Shown here: in pieces, positions 44,249 to 53,400 of the stretch | Numbering within the stretch: the first letter of the stretch is position 1 | Layout of the letters: each line of letters starts with the position of its first letter | Origin: Roseateles amylovorans | Lineage (GTDB): Bacteria; Pseudomonadota; Gammaproteobacteria; Burkholderiales; Burkholderiaceae_C | Reading direction: 5' to 3' | Assembly: GCF_025398155.2 (NCBI RefSeq) | Contig: NZ_CP104562.2 | Location: 5,518,001 to 5,582,000, forward strand | Length of the DNA stretch: 64,000 bases | Notes under the pieces: model-generated | What the model saw: only the letters and a program-made list of their open reading frames with translations | The model's database searches: none | What the model was told of the DNA's origin: nothing | Program-made: the position numbers and the translations under genes

Positions 44249-46720
44249 ATGTCCGATCGCCAGCAAACGCCGCATCCCGACGTCGTCCCCGACGTCGCGG
44301 ACGACGACTTGCTGCACTTCCTCGAGGATCCCGATCCGGCGGCGGCAGCCGCTTCGGCGGACCTGCACCGCCCGTGGCGGGTGCTGATCGTCGACGACGA
44401 CACCGACGTCCACCGCGCCACCGAACTCGCGATGCAAGGCCTGCTGGTAGAGGGGCAGCCACTGCTCTTCCTGCATGCCAAGTCGGCGGCCGAGGCCCGT
44501 CGCCAACTGGCAGAGCAATCCGACATCGCCGTCGTCCTGCTGGATGTGGTGATGGAATCCGAAGATGCCGGCCTGCAACTGGTGCGGCACATCCGCGACG
44601 AACTGCAGCAACGCGCCGTGCGCATCGTGCTGCGGACCGGACAGCCCGGCTATGCGCCGGAGATCGAGACGGTCCAGGCCTACGACATCAACGACTACAA
44701 GACCAAGTCGGAACTCACCCGCACCCGGCTCTATACGGTGCTGACCGCCGCGATCCGCTCCTATCGGCAGATCCGCGCGCTGGAGGCCAACCGCCAGGGC
44801 TTGCAGATGATCGTCGAGGCCAGCACCGAGCTGGGTCGTCAGCACGGACTGAACCGCTTCGCCGAAGGCGTGCTTCGACAGCTGTGTACGCTGCTGGGCA
44901 CCTTGCCAGAAGGTCTGGTCTGCGTGCAGGGACCGAGAGACACCAGCGGCCAGTCGCGCATCGTTGCGGCGGCCGGGCAGTACAGCTCATTGCTCAACCA
45001 GACGCTCGGGGCCGTACCGGTCCCGCCGGTGCGTGACCTGCTGGCCCGCTGCCTGCTGCGCCGGGAAACCCAATATGAAGACGGCCGCACGGTGCTGTTC
45101 TTCGGCCTGCCCAGCGGACGGGCGATGGCCGCGCTGGTGGAAGCCCAGCGCGGGCTGGACGAGCTGGACCACCAACTGCTGCGGGCCTTCTGCTCCAACA
45201 TCTCGGTGGGTCTGGAAAACGTCTTCCTCTACAGCCAGCTCAGCGACCAGGCCTACAACGACCCGCTGCTGCCGCTGCCCAACCGCACCCGCTTCATCGA
45301 GCTGCTCGAACAGAACCTCAAGTCGCCTGACGGCATCACCCTGGCGCTGATCGACCTGGACGACTTTGCCGATGTGAACGATGCCTTCGGTCACCGCTTC
45401 GGCGATCAGGTGCTGCAGGCGGTCGCCCAGCGACTGGCGCAGCAACTGGGCTTCAACACGGCGATGGCGCGGATCTCGTCCAATGCCTTCGGCCTGCTGG
45501 GACCGGATGAACTGGTCAACGGCGAACGCATTGCGCAGCTGTTCACCGATCCCTTCACCGTCGACGGCGAACGGCTGCAGCTCTCGGCCACCACCGGCCT
45601 GGTGCGATTGGCTCAGTCCCGCATGCTCGGCTCGGAACTGTTGCTTGATGCGCAGATCGCGCTCAAGCGGGCCAAGTCGCAGCACCGCGGTGCGTCGCAG
45701 TATTTCTCTTCCGAAATGGGCATCGACGCCCGGGAGCGCTTCAAGCTGCTCAAGGGGCTGCGCGCCAGCTTTGAAGAGCGTCGTCTGTTCGTCGTCTATC
45801 AACCGCAGGTGGACCTGATCACCGAACGGGTGATCGGGGCGGAAGCCTTGCTGCGCTGGCGCACCTCCGAAGGCAATTTCGTCCCGCCCGACCAGTTCAT
45901 CCCGCTGGCCGAGCAATCCGGGCTGATCGTGCCGATCGGCGAATTCGTGCTGCGGACCGCCTGCTACCAGATCCGTCAGCTGCGCGACAGCGGCTTCGCC
46001 GACTTCCGCATCGCGGTGAACATTTCGCTGGCGCAATTTCGCCAACCCGCATTCATCGACACGCTGCGTCAGGCCCTGGCCGATGCCGAAGTGCCCGGCG
46101 ACCTGTTGGAGCTGGAGATCACCGAATCGATGGCGATGGAAGAGGTCTCGGCGGTCCTGCGCGTGCTGGAGGAAATCCGCAGCACCGGGGCGACGGTCGC
46201 GATCGATGACTTCGGCACCGGGTTCTCATCGCTGAGCCAGTTGCGTCGTCTGGACGTGGAGCGGCTCAAGATCGACCGCGTCTTTGTGAGCGAGGCCCAA
46301 AGTTCAGCGGCCGGCGCCACCATCGCCCAGCTGGTGGTGAACCTGGGCCGCAGCCTGGGCATGCGGGTGGTCGCCGAAGGCATTGAAACGGAAGAGCAGC
46401 GGCAGCATTTGCTGGCGCTGGGCTGCCATGAGGGACAGGGCTGGCTGTTCGCCCGCCCGATGCCCGCGGAAGACCTGGAACGATGGCTGCGCATGCCCCA
46501 TGCGTGGCAGCACGGACAGGCCGAGCGCCTGCCCGGGCCGGACACCGGCGCGACCGCACCGGCGACGGCGTCCATGCCGGAGACGGCCGGCAACGCGGTG
46601 CCTGCCACCCAAGTGCCGGCAGCGGTCACCGCGGCCGCCGGCGCGATCGCCGGGGCGCCATGCGCATCGTCCACGGAGGTGGATACGGCGCCTCAGGCCA
46701 AGGCCATCAGCGCCGAGTGA
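44249..46720 (+). CDS. Receiver-DUF3369-GGDEF-EAL protein, probable c-di-GMP phosphodiesterase
   Basis: An 823-residue cytoplasmic signalling protein. A receiver domain (VLIVDDDTD, phospho-acceptor Asp in VVLLDVVME) comes first. A DUF3369-like sensor follows (YKTKSELTRTRLYTVLTAAIRSY). Next is a GGDEF domain whose active site reads ISSNAFGLLG, so it is inactive as a cyclase. The EAL domain keeps its catalytic residues: EALLRW, ITESMAMEE, IDDFGTGFSS and AEGIETEEQ. It should hydrolyse c-di-GMP in response to phosphorylation. The C-terminal 80 residues are Ala/Thr-rich and disordered. It lies between two members of the DUF883/YqjE/YqjK set and runs opposite to them. Confidence 0.92.
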   Translation: MSDRQQTPHPDVVPDVADDDLLHFLEDPDPAAAAASADLHRPWRVLIVDDDTDVHRATELAMQGLLVEGQPLLFLHAKSAAEARRQLAEQSDIAVVLLDVVMESEDAGLQLVRHIRDELQQRAVRIVLRTGQPGYAPEIETVQAYDINDYKTKSELTRTRLYTVLTAAIRSYRQIRALEANRQGLQMIVEASTELGRQHGLNRFAEGVLRQLCTLLGTLPEGLVCVQGPRDTSGQSRIVAAAGQYSSLLNQTLGAVPVPPVRDLLARCLLRRETQYEDGRTVLFFGLPSGRAMAALVEAQRGLDELDHQLLRAFCSNISVGLENVFLYSQLSDQAYNDPLLPLPNRTRFIELLEQNLKSPDGITLALIDLDDFADVNDAFGHRFGDQVLQAVAQRLAQQLGFNTAMARISSNAFGLLGPDELVNGERIAQLFTDPFTVDGERLQLSATTGLVRLAQSRMLGSELLLDAQIALKRAKSQHRGASQYFSSEMGIDARERFKLLKGLRASFEERRLFVVYQPQVDLITERVIGAEALLRWRTSEGNFVPPDQFIPLAEQSGLIVPIGEFVLRTACYQIRQLRDSGFADFRIAVNISLAQFRQPAFIDTLRQALADAEVPGDLLELEITESMAMEEVSAVLRVLEEIRSTGATVAIDDFGTGFSSLSQLRRLDVERLKIDRVFVSEAQSSAAGATIAQLVVNLGRSLGMRVVAEGIETEEQRQHLLALGCHEGQGWLFARPMPAEDLERWLRMPHAWQHGQAERLPGPDTGATAPATASMPETAGNAVPATQVPAAVTAAAGAIAGAPCASSTEVDTAPQAKAISAE

Positions 46721-46743
46721 TCACCCCGACGCACGGGGTGATC
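46719..46743. terminator. Perfect hairpin between convergent genes, possible terminator
   Basis: A 10-bp inverted repeat (GATCACCCCG at 46719-46728 and its complement at 46734-46743, 5-base loop) overlaps the stop codon of the EAL gene and lies 11 bases before the stop of the DUF883 gene. No T-run follows on either side, so it is not a classic rho-independent terminator. Confidence 0.5.
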
Positions 46744-46753
46744 GGGTGGCCGC

Positions 46754-47062
46754 TCAGCGACGTCCGCCGCTGATCAGCAGGCCCAGCAGCAGGCCGACAC
46801 CGGCAGCAACGCCGATGGACTGCCAGGGGTTGTCATGCACATACTCATCGGTGGCCTTGCTGGCGGCCTTGGCGCGCTCCACGGCGGCGCTCTGGAATTC
46901 ACCCAGGCTGTGCTTGGCGCGGTCCAGCGTGGACTGAACACGGGCACGCAGTTCGGACGCGCCGGCACTGGTCTGGTCCGCCGTGGCGCGAAGCAGCGAT
47001 TCGGCATCGGTCACGACCTGATGCAGGTCAGCCAGCAAGCGGTCGGAAGGGGTCTTGGCCAT
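46754..47062 (-). CDS. DUF883 (ElaB/YqjD) family protein
   Basis: A 102-residue protein with a long polar helix (residues about 5-75, rich in Ala, Glu and Arg) and a C-terminal tail anchor (VAAGVGLLLGLLISGGRR). The segment YVHDNPWQSIGVAAGVG is typical of the family. YqjD and ElaB of E. coli bind ribosomes in stationary phase and tether them to the membrane; the same is inferred here. AGGAG lies before the ATG. Confidence 0.88.
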   Translation of the reverse strand: MAKTPSDRLLADLHQVVTDAESLLRATADQTSAGASELRARVQSTLDRAKHSLGEFQSAAVERAKAASKATDEYVHDNPWQSIGVAAGVGLLLGLLISGGRR

Positions 47063-47188
47063 CGGATTTCTCCTGTTCGTCGGTGGGTGGATGATGGTGG
47101 TTGTACGTCTGTCGTGCAATCGGGGGCAAGTCCTGCGTGGTTCCCGACCGTCACGCGCGGTCATCTCGGGTTGGACCGATGCCTCTGA

Positions 47189-47557
47189 TCAGGCCTGGGG
47201 CGGTGCGTCGTCCGTCACCTGGAAGTGCTGAACCAGGAAATAACTGCCGCGCATCCGACCCTCCACCCGCAAGACCTGTCCCTGAAGGGATTCGAGTTCC
47301 AGGTCTTGATAGGGCGATTGGCCGGCACGCCGCAACACCACCCAGCGGCCCTCGCCCAGTGCCAGGCGAAGGGCCATCCGCTCACTCTTGGAGCCGATGT
47401 CCACCTTCGCCCGTTCCAGCCGGCCGGTCAGGCATTGGGCTTCCCCGGTGCCTGCGGCGTCGGTCGGGCTCGCGCCGGGTGTGTCCGGCGGGCTGTTGCC
47501 TGCCGCACCGCCTGCCGCAGCGCCGGGCGTGCTGCCCTGATCAGATTCATCGTGCAT
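47189..47557 (-). CDS. Small OB-fold-like protein downstream of the peptidase
   Basis: A 122-residue protein. A Gly/Ala/Pro-rich N-terminus of about 40 residues is probably flexible. The rest alternates short strands (GRLERAKVDIGS, ALRLALGEGRWVVLRR, LQGQVLRVEGRMRGSYFLVQHF), which suggests a small beta-barrel of the OB type. Its first codons overlap the last codons of the peptidase gene by 11 bases, so the two are likely made together. The family is not recognised; a substrate adaptor or inhibitor is possible but unproven. Confidence 0.6.
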   Translation of the reverse strand: MHDESDQGSTPGAAAGGAAGNSPPDTPGASPTDAAGTGEAQCLTGRLERAKVDIGSKSERMALRLALGEGRWVVLRRAGQSPYQDLELESLQGQVLRVEGRMRGSYFLVQHFQVTDDAPPQA

Positions 47558-49037
47558 GCATGCGCCTCACATGCAAAAGTCGTCCCTCCTGTTCGGTGGC
47601 GATCAGCGCCAGCAACTGCCGATCGACCCATCCTTTGTAGACATGCACCCGCCGATCGTCCGGCGCACCGACGATCAGGTAACTGATGCGGCTGCACGCC
47701 GCCAGCTTCAGGCCGGATTCGCGCAGCATCGGCAGGATGGCATCGAGGACCGCCTTGGCGGGCGGCGCCTCGCTGGGCTTCAGACGGGGCAAGGAGCGTG
47801 CCAGGTTCTGGCCCTCGCGGATCAGGCGCTCGCGACGCAGGCCCCGCACGCCGCGATCCTGCACCGCCGCGAACGCCTTGCGGAAGGCCGCCGTCTTGCT
47901 CAGGGCATGGCCGGTCACGCCCACCGGCTGCAAGGACGGATCGCCCAGCAGATAGAACTGGCCCAGTGTTTTCAGGTCCATCGGGTCCAGATGGGTGCGC
48001 TCACCGGCGAACTTTTGACGGGCTTCCAGCAAGGCACGCCCCATCGAGGCGCCCGCCAGGACCCGCTGCAGGAAATACTGGCACAGCAGATCGGCCGATC
48101 CATTGCCCTCGCTCGGCCCGTAGGCCACCGTGGTGCTGCCGAGAAAGCCGGTCGCGCCATCGGCCAGATAGCGCAGCGCGATGGGCCATTGGCCGTCCGC
48201 CAGCGCCGGATCGAACAGCTGCGCCCCGTAGCAGCATTCCGCGGCCACCACCGTGCCTGCGGTGATGCGGTCGTGCAGCAGCGCGGACCGATGGGCCACC
48301 GGATAGTCCTCGTCGCGCTGGCCGTAGAACTCGGGCATGTCCTCCATGCCGTGACAGTTGATGAAGTGCATGCGCGGCGCGAGATCCGCCTTCGTCCAGC
48401 GCGGACCGTCCGGCGGCGACAGCCGGAGCTGGTCCGCATGGCCGAAGGTGTTGGTCAGGCTGAGTCGGGTCGAGGCCTGCCAGACCTCGGCGGACAGCCC
48501 GAAGCTGTCCAGGTAGGCCTCGCGCGGCAAGGGCTTGGCGCGGGCAGAGGCCCGGATCAGTTGCAGCAGCAGGTCCGGTTTCGTCGCACCCGGCAGATCG
48601 GGCAGGCGGCCCACCACCCGGGTCGGGCCGAGGAAGCGGTTGGGATCGAGGCTGTAGGCCGCCTCGCAGGCATAGGGAAGATCGCTGGGCACGACCTTGT
48701 CCTCATCACCGAGCTCGCCGCCGTGGGCCGGATTGCGCAGCGGCACCATCGGCAGCAGGTCGGGGCCGCCCAGCAGCAGCAAATAGTGCGGCGCCCGCGC
48801 CTGCACCAGCGCATCGATGGCGACCTTCAATGCCCGTGCGTCGGCCCGTGGCGGCACCGCGGCGACGCCGTAGGGCTTCATCGTCGATGCCAGGTCGATC
48901 GGCACCAGCGTGGTGTCTACGCCCCGTCGCTTGTCCGCGGTGATCAGCTGGCGCAGCGCGGCCTCGATCTTCTGGAGCCCGGCGCTGCCGTATTTGTCGC
49001 GGAGCGCGCCGCGATGAAGGATGACCAGCTTGTCCAT
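47547..49037 (-). CDS. Gingipain/caspase-like cysteine peptidase (C25-type, clan CD)
   Basis: A 496-residue protein with the fold signals of clan CD peptidases. The N-terminus MDKLVILHRGAL and HYLLLLGGPDLLPM form Rossmann-like strands. The probable catalytic His is His229 in HFINCHGMEDMPEFYG, and the nucleophile is Cys268 or Cys269 in VVAAECCYGAQLF. These lie at the ends of adjacent strands, as in gingipains (C25) and CHAT proteins. No signal peptide is visible, so it is probably cytoplasmic, unlike secreted gingipains. The last 120 residues include basic helical stretches and a small C-terminal domain. The target and activator are unknown. Confidence 0.75.
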   Translation of the reverse strand: MDKLVILHRGALRDKYGSAGLQKIEAALRQLITADKRRGVDTTLVPIDLASTMKPYGVAAVPPRADARALKVAIDALVQARAPHYLLLLGGPDLLPMVPLRNPAHGGELGDEDKVVPSDLPYACEAAYSLDPNRFLGPTRVVGRLPDLPGATKPDLLLQLIRASARAKPLPREAYLDSFGLSAEVWQASTRLSLTNTFGHADQLRLSPPDGPRWTKADLAPRMHFINCHGMEDMPEFYGQRDEDYPVAHRSALLHDRITAGTVVAAECCYGAQLFDPALADGQWPIALRYLADGATGFLGSTTVAYGPSEGNGSADLLCQYFLQRVLAGASMGRALLEARQKFAGERTHLDPMDLKTLGQFYLLGDPSLQPVGVTGHALSKTAAFRKAFAAVQDRGVRGLRRERLIREGQNLARSLPRLKPSEAPPAKAVLDAILPMLRESGLKLAACSRISYLIVGAPDDRRVHVYKGWVDRQLLALIATEQEGRLLHVRRMHAR

Positions 49038-49174
49038 GAATGCCCTCCCTGTGAATGCCGTCCAGCGGCCTGCCTCATTGGGTTGAGGTTCGGTAGGGGC
49101 CGATTGTGTTCACCGTTGCGTCGTGCCGCAATGCGCAGTTCGGGAAGGCGACACCGTCCTGTCATCAAGCGTCA

Positions 49175-49696
49175 ATGACCAATGACCAACATGCGCAGGC
49201 CATGCAAGTCCCCCACAAGACCGAACTCGCCAGACAGATGCTCACCCAGGGCCTGCGTCAACTGCCGCCGGCCCTGCGCGCGCTGCTGATCACCGTGGAC
49301 GGCAAGCGCGACGCCGCCGAACTCCGCCGCCTCGGCCAGGGGCTGGGCCTGGGGCAGGATGGGTTGCGCGCGCTGATCGACCAGGGCCTGGTCGACCTGC
49401 CGGCGCCGCCGCCCGATCCCCGGCGGCTGACACAGGAGCGCCAGAACGCCCAGGAGCGGGCCCGCAAGCTGGTCGCCGCCAAGTTCTTTGCCCTGGACCT
49501 GGTGACCCGCATGCTGGCCGGTCGCGAGGCGGATCTGCGCAACCGCGCGCGGGATGTCGACACCGAAAGCCGGTTCATGGAATGGGTCGAGCTGTGCTGC
49601 GAGCGCATCGAGGAACATGCCGACGCGGAGCGGGCCGCGATGTTCCGATCGCGGGTAGACGGTTCACTCAAAGGCGCTGACCGCAGCGCCGCCTGA
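49175..49696 (+). CDS. Hypothetical protein with a winged-helix-like N-terminal region
   Basis: A 173-residue soluble protein. Residues about 15-70 (LTQGLRQLPPALRALLITVDG, then DAAELRRLGQGLGLGQDGLRALIDQGLV) resemble small winged-helix modules used in betaproteobacterial regulators. A Pro/Asp/Arg linker leads to a helical C-terminal half containing CCERIEEHADAERAAMF. It diverges from the peptidase gene (137 bases apart) and might regulate it, but that is inference. No exact family is claimed. Confidence 0.55.
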   Translation: MTNDQHAQAMQVPHKTELARQMLTQGLRQLPPALRALLITVDGKRDAAELRRLGQGLGLGQDGLRALIDQGLVDLPAPPPDPRRLTQERQNAQERARKLVAAKFFALDLVTRMLAGREADLRNRARDVDTESRFMEWVELCCERIEEHADAERAAMFRSRVDGSLKGADRSAA

Positions 49697-49777
49697 ATCG
49701 GGGGGCGTCGGCTTGTGAGCGCGTCGGCCCGCGCCTATGCTGAACAGTCGACCTCGGCGCCCGACAACGGGAAGGTG

Positions 49778-49816
49778 GATCAGGTCGATCCGGCCGGTCG
49801 GGTCGATCAGGTCGAT
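49778..49816. repeat. Direct 12-bp repeat upstream of the VOC gene
   Basis: GATCAGGTCGAT occurs at 49778-49789 and again at 49805-49816, 27 bases apart start to start. It lies 80-120 bases before the VOC gene. A direct repeat of this spacing could bind a regulator, but the surrounding sequence is generally rich in GTCGA. Confidence 0.5.
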
Positions 49817-49898
49817 TGCGGCGAACGGGTTGCTCCCGTGGGCGCGGTGATCGCTGGCCGACCGCGCCGTTGTGGCCCTTGGATCAAGGAGACTTTCG

Positions 49899-50342
49899 AT
49901 GAAGCCCCCACCGGCCGGTTGGCCCCGACTGTCCAGCGCCATCTTCTACAACCGCGCGGCCCTGGCGATTCCATGGCTGTGCGAGGCCTTCGGCTTCGAG
50001 GTGCAATTGCGGGTGGACGGCGAGCACGGCGACATCGCCCACAGCCAGTTGGTGTTCGGTGAGGCGCTGGTCATGGTGAGCGAGGGCGGTGAGGGTCGAC
50101 CCCAGCGCTTTGGCGTCCCGCTGCGCAGCCCGCAGGCCCTGGGCGGCGCCAACACCCAGAGCGTGATGATCTATGTCGACGATGCGGACGCCCATTGCCA
50201 ACGGGCCCGCCAGGCCGGCGCCAGGATCGTCCATGAGCCCAAGGTCGAGGACTACGGCGCCGGCTACTGGGCCGACAAGAGCTACGGTGCGCTGGACCTG
50301 GAGGGGCACCTGTGGTGGTTTGTGGAGCGGGTGCGGGGTTGA
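49899..50342 (+). CDS. VOC-superfamily (glyoxalase/bleomycin-resistance-like) protein
   Basis: A 147-residue VOC protein with two paired beta-alpha-beta units. Metal-ligand positions are suggested by HSQLVFGEALVM in the first half, and the end of the fold is the family-typical DLEGHLWWFVERV. The segment MIYVDDADAHCQRARQAGARI is the second unit. Members are metal-dependent isomerases, dioxygenases or drug-binding proteins, and the specific role is unknown. AAGGAG sits 7 bases before the ATG. It converges on the HMG-CoA lyase gene, with stops six bases apart. Confidence 0.85.
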   Translation: MKPPPAGWPRLSSAIFYNRAALAIPWLCEAFGFEVQLRVDGEHGDIAHSQLVFGEALVMVSEGGEGRPQRFGVPLRSPQALGGANTQSVMIYVDDADAHCQRARQAGARIVHEPKVEDYGAGYWADKSYGALDLEGHLWWFVERVRG

Positions 50343-50348
50343 ATCCGC

Positions 50349-51260
50349 TCAGCCCTTGCGCTTGGCCAACACCGCTCGCGCCACCCGCGAGGCGGGCGGG
50401 CGGCCCAGCACGTCGGCGATGAACGCCCCGGCATCCACCAGGCGATCCAGGTCGATGCCGGTCTCGATGCCCAGGCCGTTGAGCATGAACACCACGTCCT
50501 CGGTCGCCACATTGCCGGTGGCGCCCTTGGCATACGGGCAGCCGCCCAGGCCGGCCACACTCGCGTCGAAGGTGTGGATGCCCATTTCCAGACAGGCGTA
50601 GATGTTGGTCAGCGCCTGGCCATAGGTGTCGTGGAAGTGGCCGCTGACCTCAACCAGCGGATAGTGCTTCAGCGCCCGCGCCATCGCCGCCTGGACCTGG
50701 CGCGGCGTGCCGACGCCGATGGTGTCGGCCACACCGAGGTGATCGACGCCGATGGCCTTGAGCAGACGCACCACCCGCTCCACCTCGTCCGCCGACACCT
50801 CGCCCTGATACGGGCAGCCCACCGCACAGGAGAGCGCGCCGCGCACCTTCAGGCCGGCCTCGTGCGCCGCCGCCACCACCGGGGCGAAGCGCTCGATGCT
50901 TTCCTCGATGGAACAGTTGATGTTCTTCTGCGAGAAGGCCTCGGAAGCCGCCGCGAAGACCACCACCTCGTCCGGACGCGTCGGCAGCGCACCCTCCAGG
51001 CCCTTCATGTTGGGCACCAGCACGCTGTGGCGCACCCCGGGACGACGCTCGATCGCCGCCATCACCGCCGTGTTGTCCGCCATCTGCGGCACCCACTTCG
51101 GCGAGACGAAGCTGGTGACCTCGATCTCCTTCAGGCCTGCGTCCTGCAGGCGCGTCACGAGGCTGGCCTTGTCCGCGGTGCTGACCAGTTCCTTCTCGTT
51201 CTGAAGACCGTCGCGCGGGCCGACATCGACCAGCGTCACATGGGTGGGGAGTGAAGTCAT
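50349..51260 (-). CDS. liuE: Hydroxymethylglutaryl-CoA lyase
   Basis: A 303-residue HMG-CoA lyase, which cleaves HMG-CoA to acetyl-CoA and acetoacetate in the last step of leucine degradation. The DRE-TIM barrel begins VTLVDVGPRDGLQNEKE. The metal-binding His-x-His is in GHFHDTYGQ. The catalytic Cys is in the signature ASVAGLGGCPYAKGATGN near the end. It follows the biotin carboxylase subunit gene by 18 bases in the same operon and is the last gene before the convergent VOC gene. Confidence 0.95.
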   Translation of the reverse strand: MTSLPTHVTLVDVGPRDGLQNEKELVSTADKASLVTRLQDAGLKEIEVTSFVSPKWVPQMADNTAVMAAIERRPGVRHSVLVPNMKGLEGALPTRPDEVVVFAAASEAFSQKNINCSIEESIERFAPVVAAAHEAGLKVRGALSCAVGCPYQGEVSADEVERVVRLLKAIGVDHLGVADTIGVGTPRQVQAAMARALKHYPLVEVSGHFHDTYGQALTNIYACLEMGIHTFDASVAGLGGCPYAKGATGNVATEDVVFMLNGLGIETGIDLDRLVDAGAFIADVLGRPPASRVARAVLAKRKG

Positions 51261-51278
51261 CTCAGCGCTCCGGTGGAT

Positions 51279-53258
51279 TCAGGCCATGCGCAGCAGTTCG
51301 GCGCCATCGCCGACCTGATCGCCGACCGCAAACAGCAGTTCCGCCACGACACCATCCCGTGGCGCAGTGATGGTGTGCTCCATCTTCATCGCCTCCATGA
51401 CGGCCAGCGGCTGTCCCTTGGCGACGCTCTCGCCGGCCTGCGCCAGGAAGGCGACCAGCTTGCCCGGCATCGGCGCGGTCAGACGACCCGTCTCCGCGCC
51501 GCCTTCGCCGGCATGGGCAATCACGTCCACCTCGGTCACCAGCGCCGAGCCCTCGGCACCGAAGACCGCCACCTGTTCGCCGACCTTGTAGGTCCGCACC
51601 CGGAGGCGACGATCGTCCAGAAACAGCTCATGGGTGTCGCGCCCCTCGGTGCTCAGCGCCAGCGGCCAGGTGCGGCCCTGCACCGTCAACGACAGGCTGC
51701 CCTGGTGATGGCGCGCCAGCAGCACCTGGTGGTGCTCGCCGTCCACCTCCAGCTCGAAGCGTCGCTGGGCGGCGCCGAACAGGCGCCAGCCGTCGCGTCG
51801 GCTCCAGGGGTCGGTGGACTCGGTCAGCGCTTCGGCCGCCAGGGTGTGAGCGACCACGGCGGCGGCCGCCTCGGCCAGGGGCAGACCCGGCTGGCCGAAC
51901 AGCGCGGCCTTCTCGCGCTCGATCAGCGCGGTGTCCAGATCGGCCAGGGTGAAGGACGCGGTCGCGGCACAGCGGCGCAGGAAGGCCACATTGGTCTGCA
52001 GACCGACGATGTGGGTGTCGCGCAGCGCAGCGTCCAGCCGGGCCAACGCCTGCTCGCGGGTCTCGCCCCAGACGATCAGCTTGGCGATCATCGAGTCGTA
52101 GAACGGGCTGATCTCATCGCCCTCGCCCACGCCAGAATCGATCCGCACCTCCGCCGTGCGGAAGCTCGCATGGGACGGCCAGCGGGCCACCGCCAGCCGG
52201 CCGGTCGCCGGCAGGAATCCGGCCTCCGGGTTCTCAGCGCAGATCCGGGCTTCGATCGCATGACCGGTCATGCGCAGCTCATGCTGCTTCAGCGGCAGCG
52301 GCTCGCCAGCCGCCACCCGCAGTTGCCATTCCACCAGGTCCAGACCGGTGATGGCCTCGGTGACCGGATGCTCGACCTGCAGCCGGGTGTTCATCTCCAT
52401 GAAGTAGAACCGTCCGTCCTGCTCCGCGATGAACTCCACCGTACCGGCGCCCTGATAACCCACCGCCTTGGCCGCCGCCACGGCGGCTGCGCCCATCTCG
52501 GCGCGGCGCTCGGCGGTCATGCCCGGCGCCGGGGCTTCTTCCAGCACCTTCTGATGACGCCGCTGCACCGAGCAGTCGCGTTCGAACAGGTAGACGCAAT
52601 CGCCGTGGCTGTCGCCGAAGACCTGGATCTCGATATGGCGCGGCCGCTGCACATAACGTTCGATCAACACCGCGTCATCGCCGAAGCTGTTGATCGCTTC
52701 GCGCTTGCAGGACGCCAGCGCAGCGTCGAACTCGTCATCCGACTGCACCGCGCGCATGCCCTTGCCGCCGCCACCGGCGCTGGCCTTGATCAGCACCGGA
52801 TAGCCGATGCGCTGGGCCTCGCGACGCAGCAACGCCGGATCCTGATCGACGCCGTGATAGCCCGGCACCAGCGGCACGCCGGCCTGGCCCATCAAGCGTT
52901 TGGATTCGGCCTTCAGCCCCATGGCCTGGATGGCCGACGGCGGCGGGCCGATGAACACCAGGCCCGCCTCCGCGCACGCCTGGGCGAATTCCTCGTTTTC
53001 GCTGAGGAAGCCGTAGCCGGGATGGACCGCCTGCGCGCCGGTGGCCTGGGCGGCCTCCAGAATGCGCTGCCATTGCAGGTAGCTGTCCCGCGGGGCCGGG
53101 CCGCCGATGCGCACCGCCTCATCGCAGGCCTGCACATGCCGCGCCTGCGCATCGGCATCGGAATACACCGCCACGGTCTTCACGCCCAGGCGCTTGGCGG
53201 TGGCCGCCACACGGCAGGCAATCTCGCCACGGTTGGCGATCAGGATCTTCTTGAACAC
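51279..53258 (-). CDS. liuD: Methylcrotonyl-CoA carboxylase, biotin carboxylase/carrier subunit
   Basis: A 659-residue alpha subunit. The biotin carboxylase domain (FKKILIANRGEIACRV, then KASAGGGGKGMR for ATP, EMNTRLQVEHPVTE near residue 290) occupies residues 1-450. A linker domain leads to the biotinyl carrier region with VMEAMKMEHTI near the C-terminus, whose Lys receives biotin. The methylcrotonyl assignment rests on context (hydratase, lyase and carboxyltransferase of the liu set), since the sequence alone could also fit another acyl-CoA. GTG is the start, with GAGGAG six bases upstream. Confidence 0.93.
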   Translation of the reverse strand: MFKKILIANRGEIACRVAATAKRLGVKTVAVYSDADAQARHVQACDEAVRIGGPAPRDSYLQWQRILEAAQATGAQAVHPGYGFLSENEEFAQACAEAGLVFIGPPPSAIQAMGLKAESKRLMGQAGVPLVPGYHGVDQDPALLRREAQRIGYPVLIKASAGGGGKGMRAVQSDDEFDAALASCKREAINSFGDDAVLIERYVQRPRHIEIQVFGDSHGDCVYLFERDCSVQRRHQKVLEEAPAPGMTAERRAEMGAAAVAAAKAVGYQGAGTVEFIAEQDGRFYFMEMNTRLQVEHPVTEAITGLDLVEWQLRVAAGEPLPLKQHELRMTGHAIEARICAENPEAGFLPATGRLAVARWPSHASFRTAEVRIDSGVGEGDEISPFYDSMIAKLIVWGETREQALARLDAALRDTHIVGLQTNVAFLRRCAATASFTLADLDTALIEREKAALFGQPGLPLAEAAAAVVAHTLAAEALTESTDPWSRRDGWRLFGAAQRRFELEVDGEHHQVLLARHHQGSLSLTVQGRTWPLALSTEGRDTHELFLDDRRLRVRTYKVGEQVAVFGAEGSALVTEVDVIAHAGEGGAETGRLTAPMPGKLVAFLAQAGESVAKGQPLAVMEAMKMEHTITAPRDGVVAELLFAVGDQVGDGAELLRMA

Positions 53259-53400
53259 GGTTGTCTCCTCAAGATTCGTTTCCGGACGCCCGCCGCTTAT
53301 GGCCGCGGGCGCTGGACGCTCCAGCAGGTTTTTTTGTGGGCTGGAGGCGGTGACGGCGACATCAGACGCCCTCACCGCGGATCAGTGGGCCTCGGTTCGA

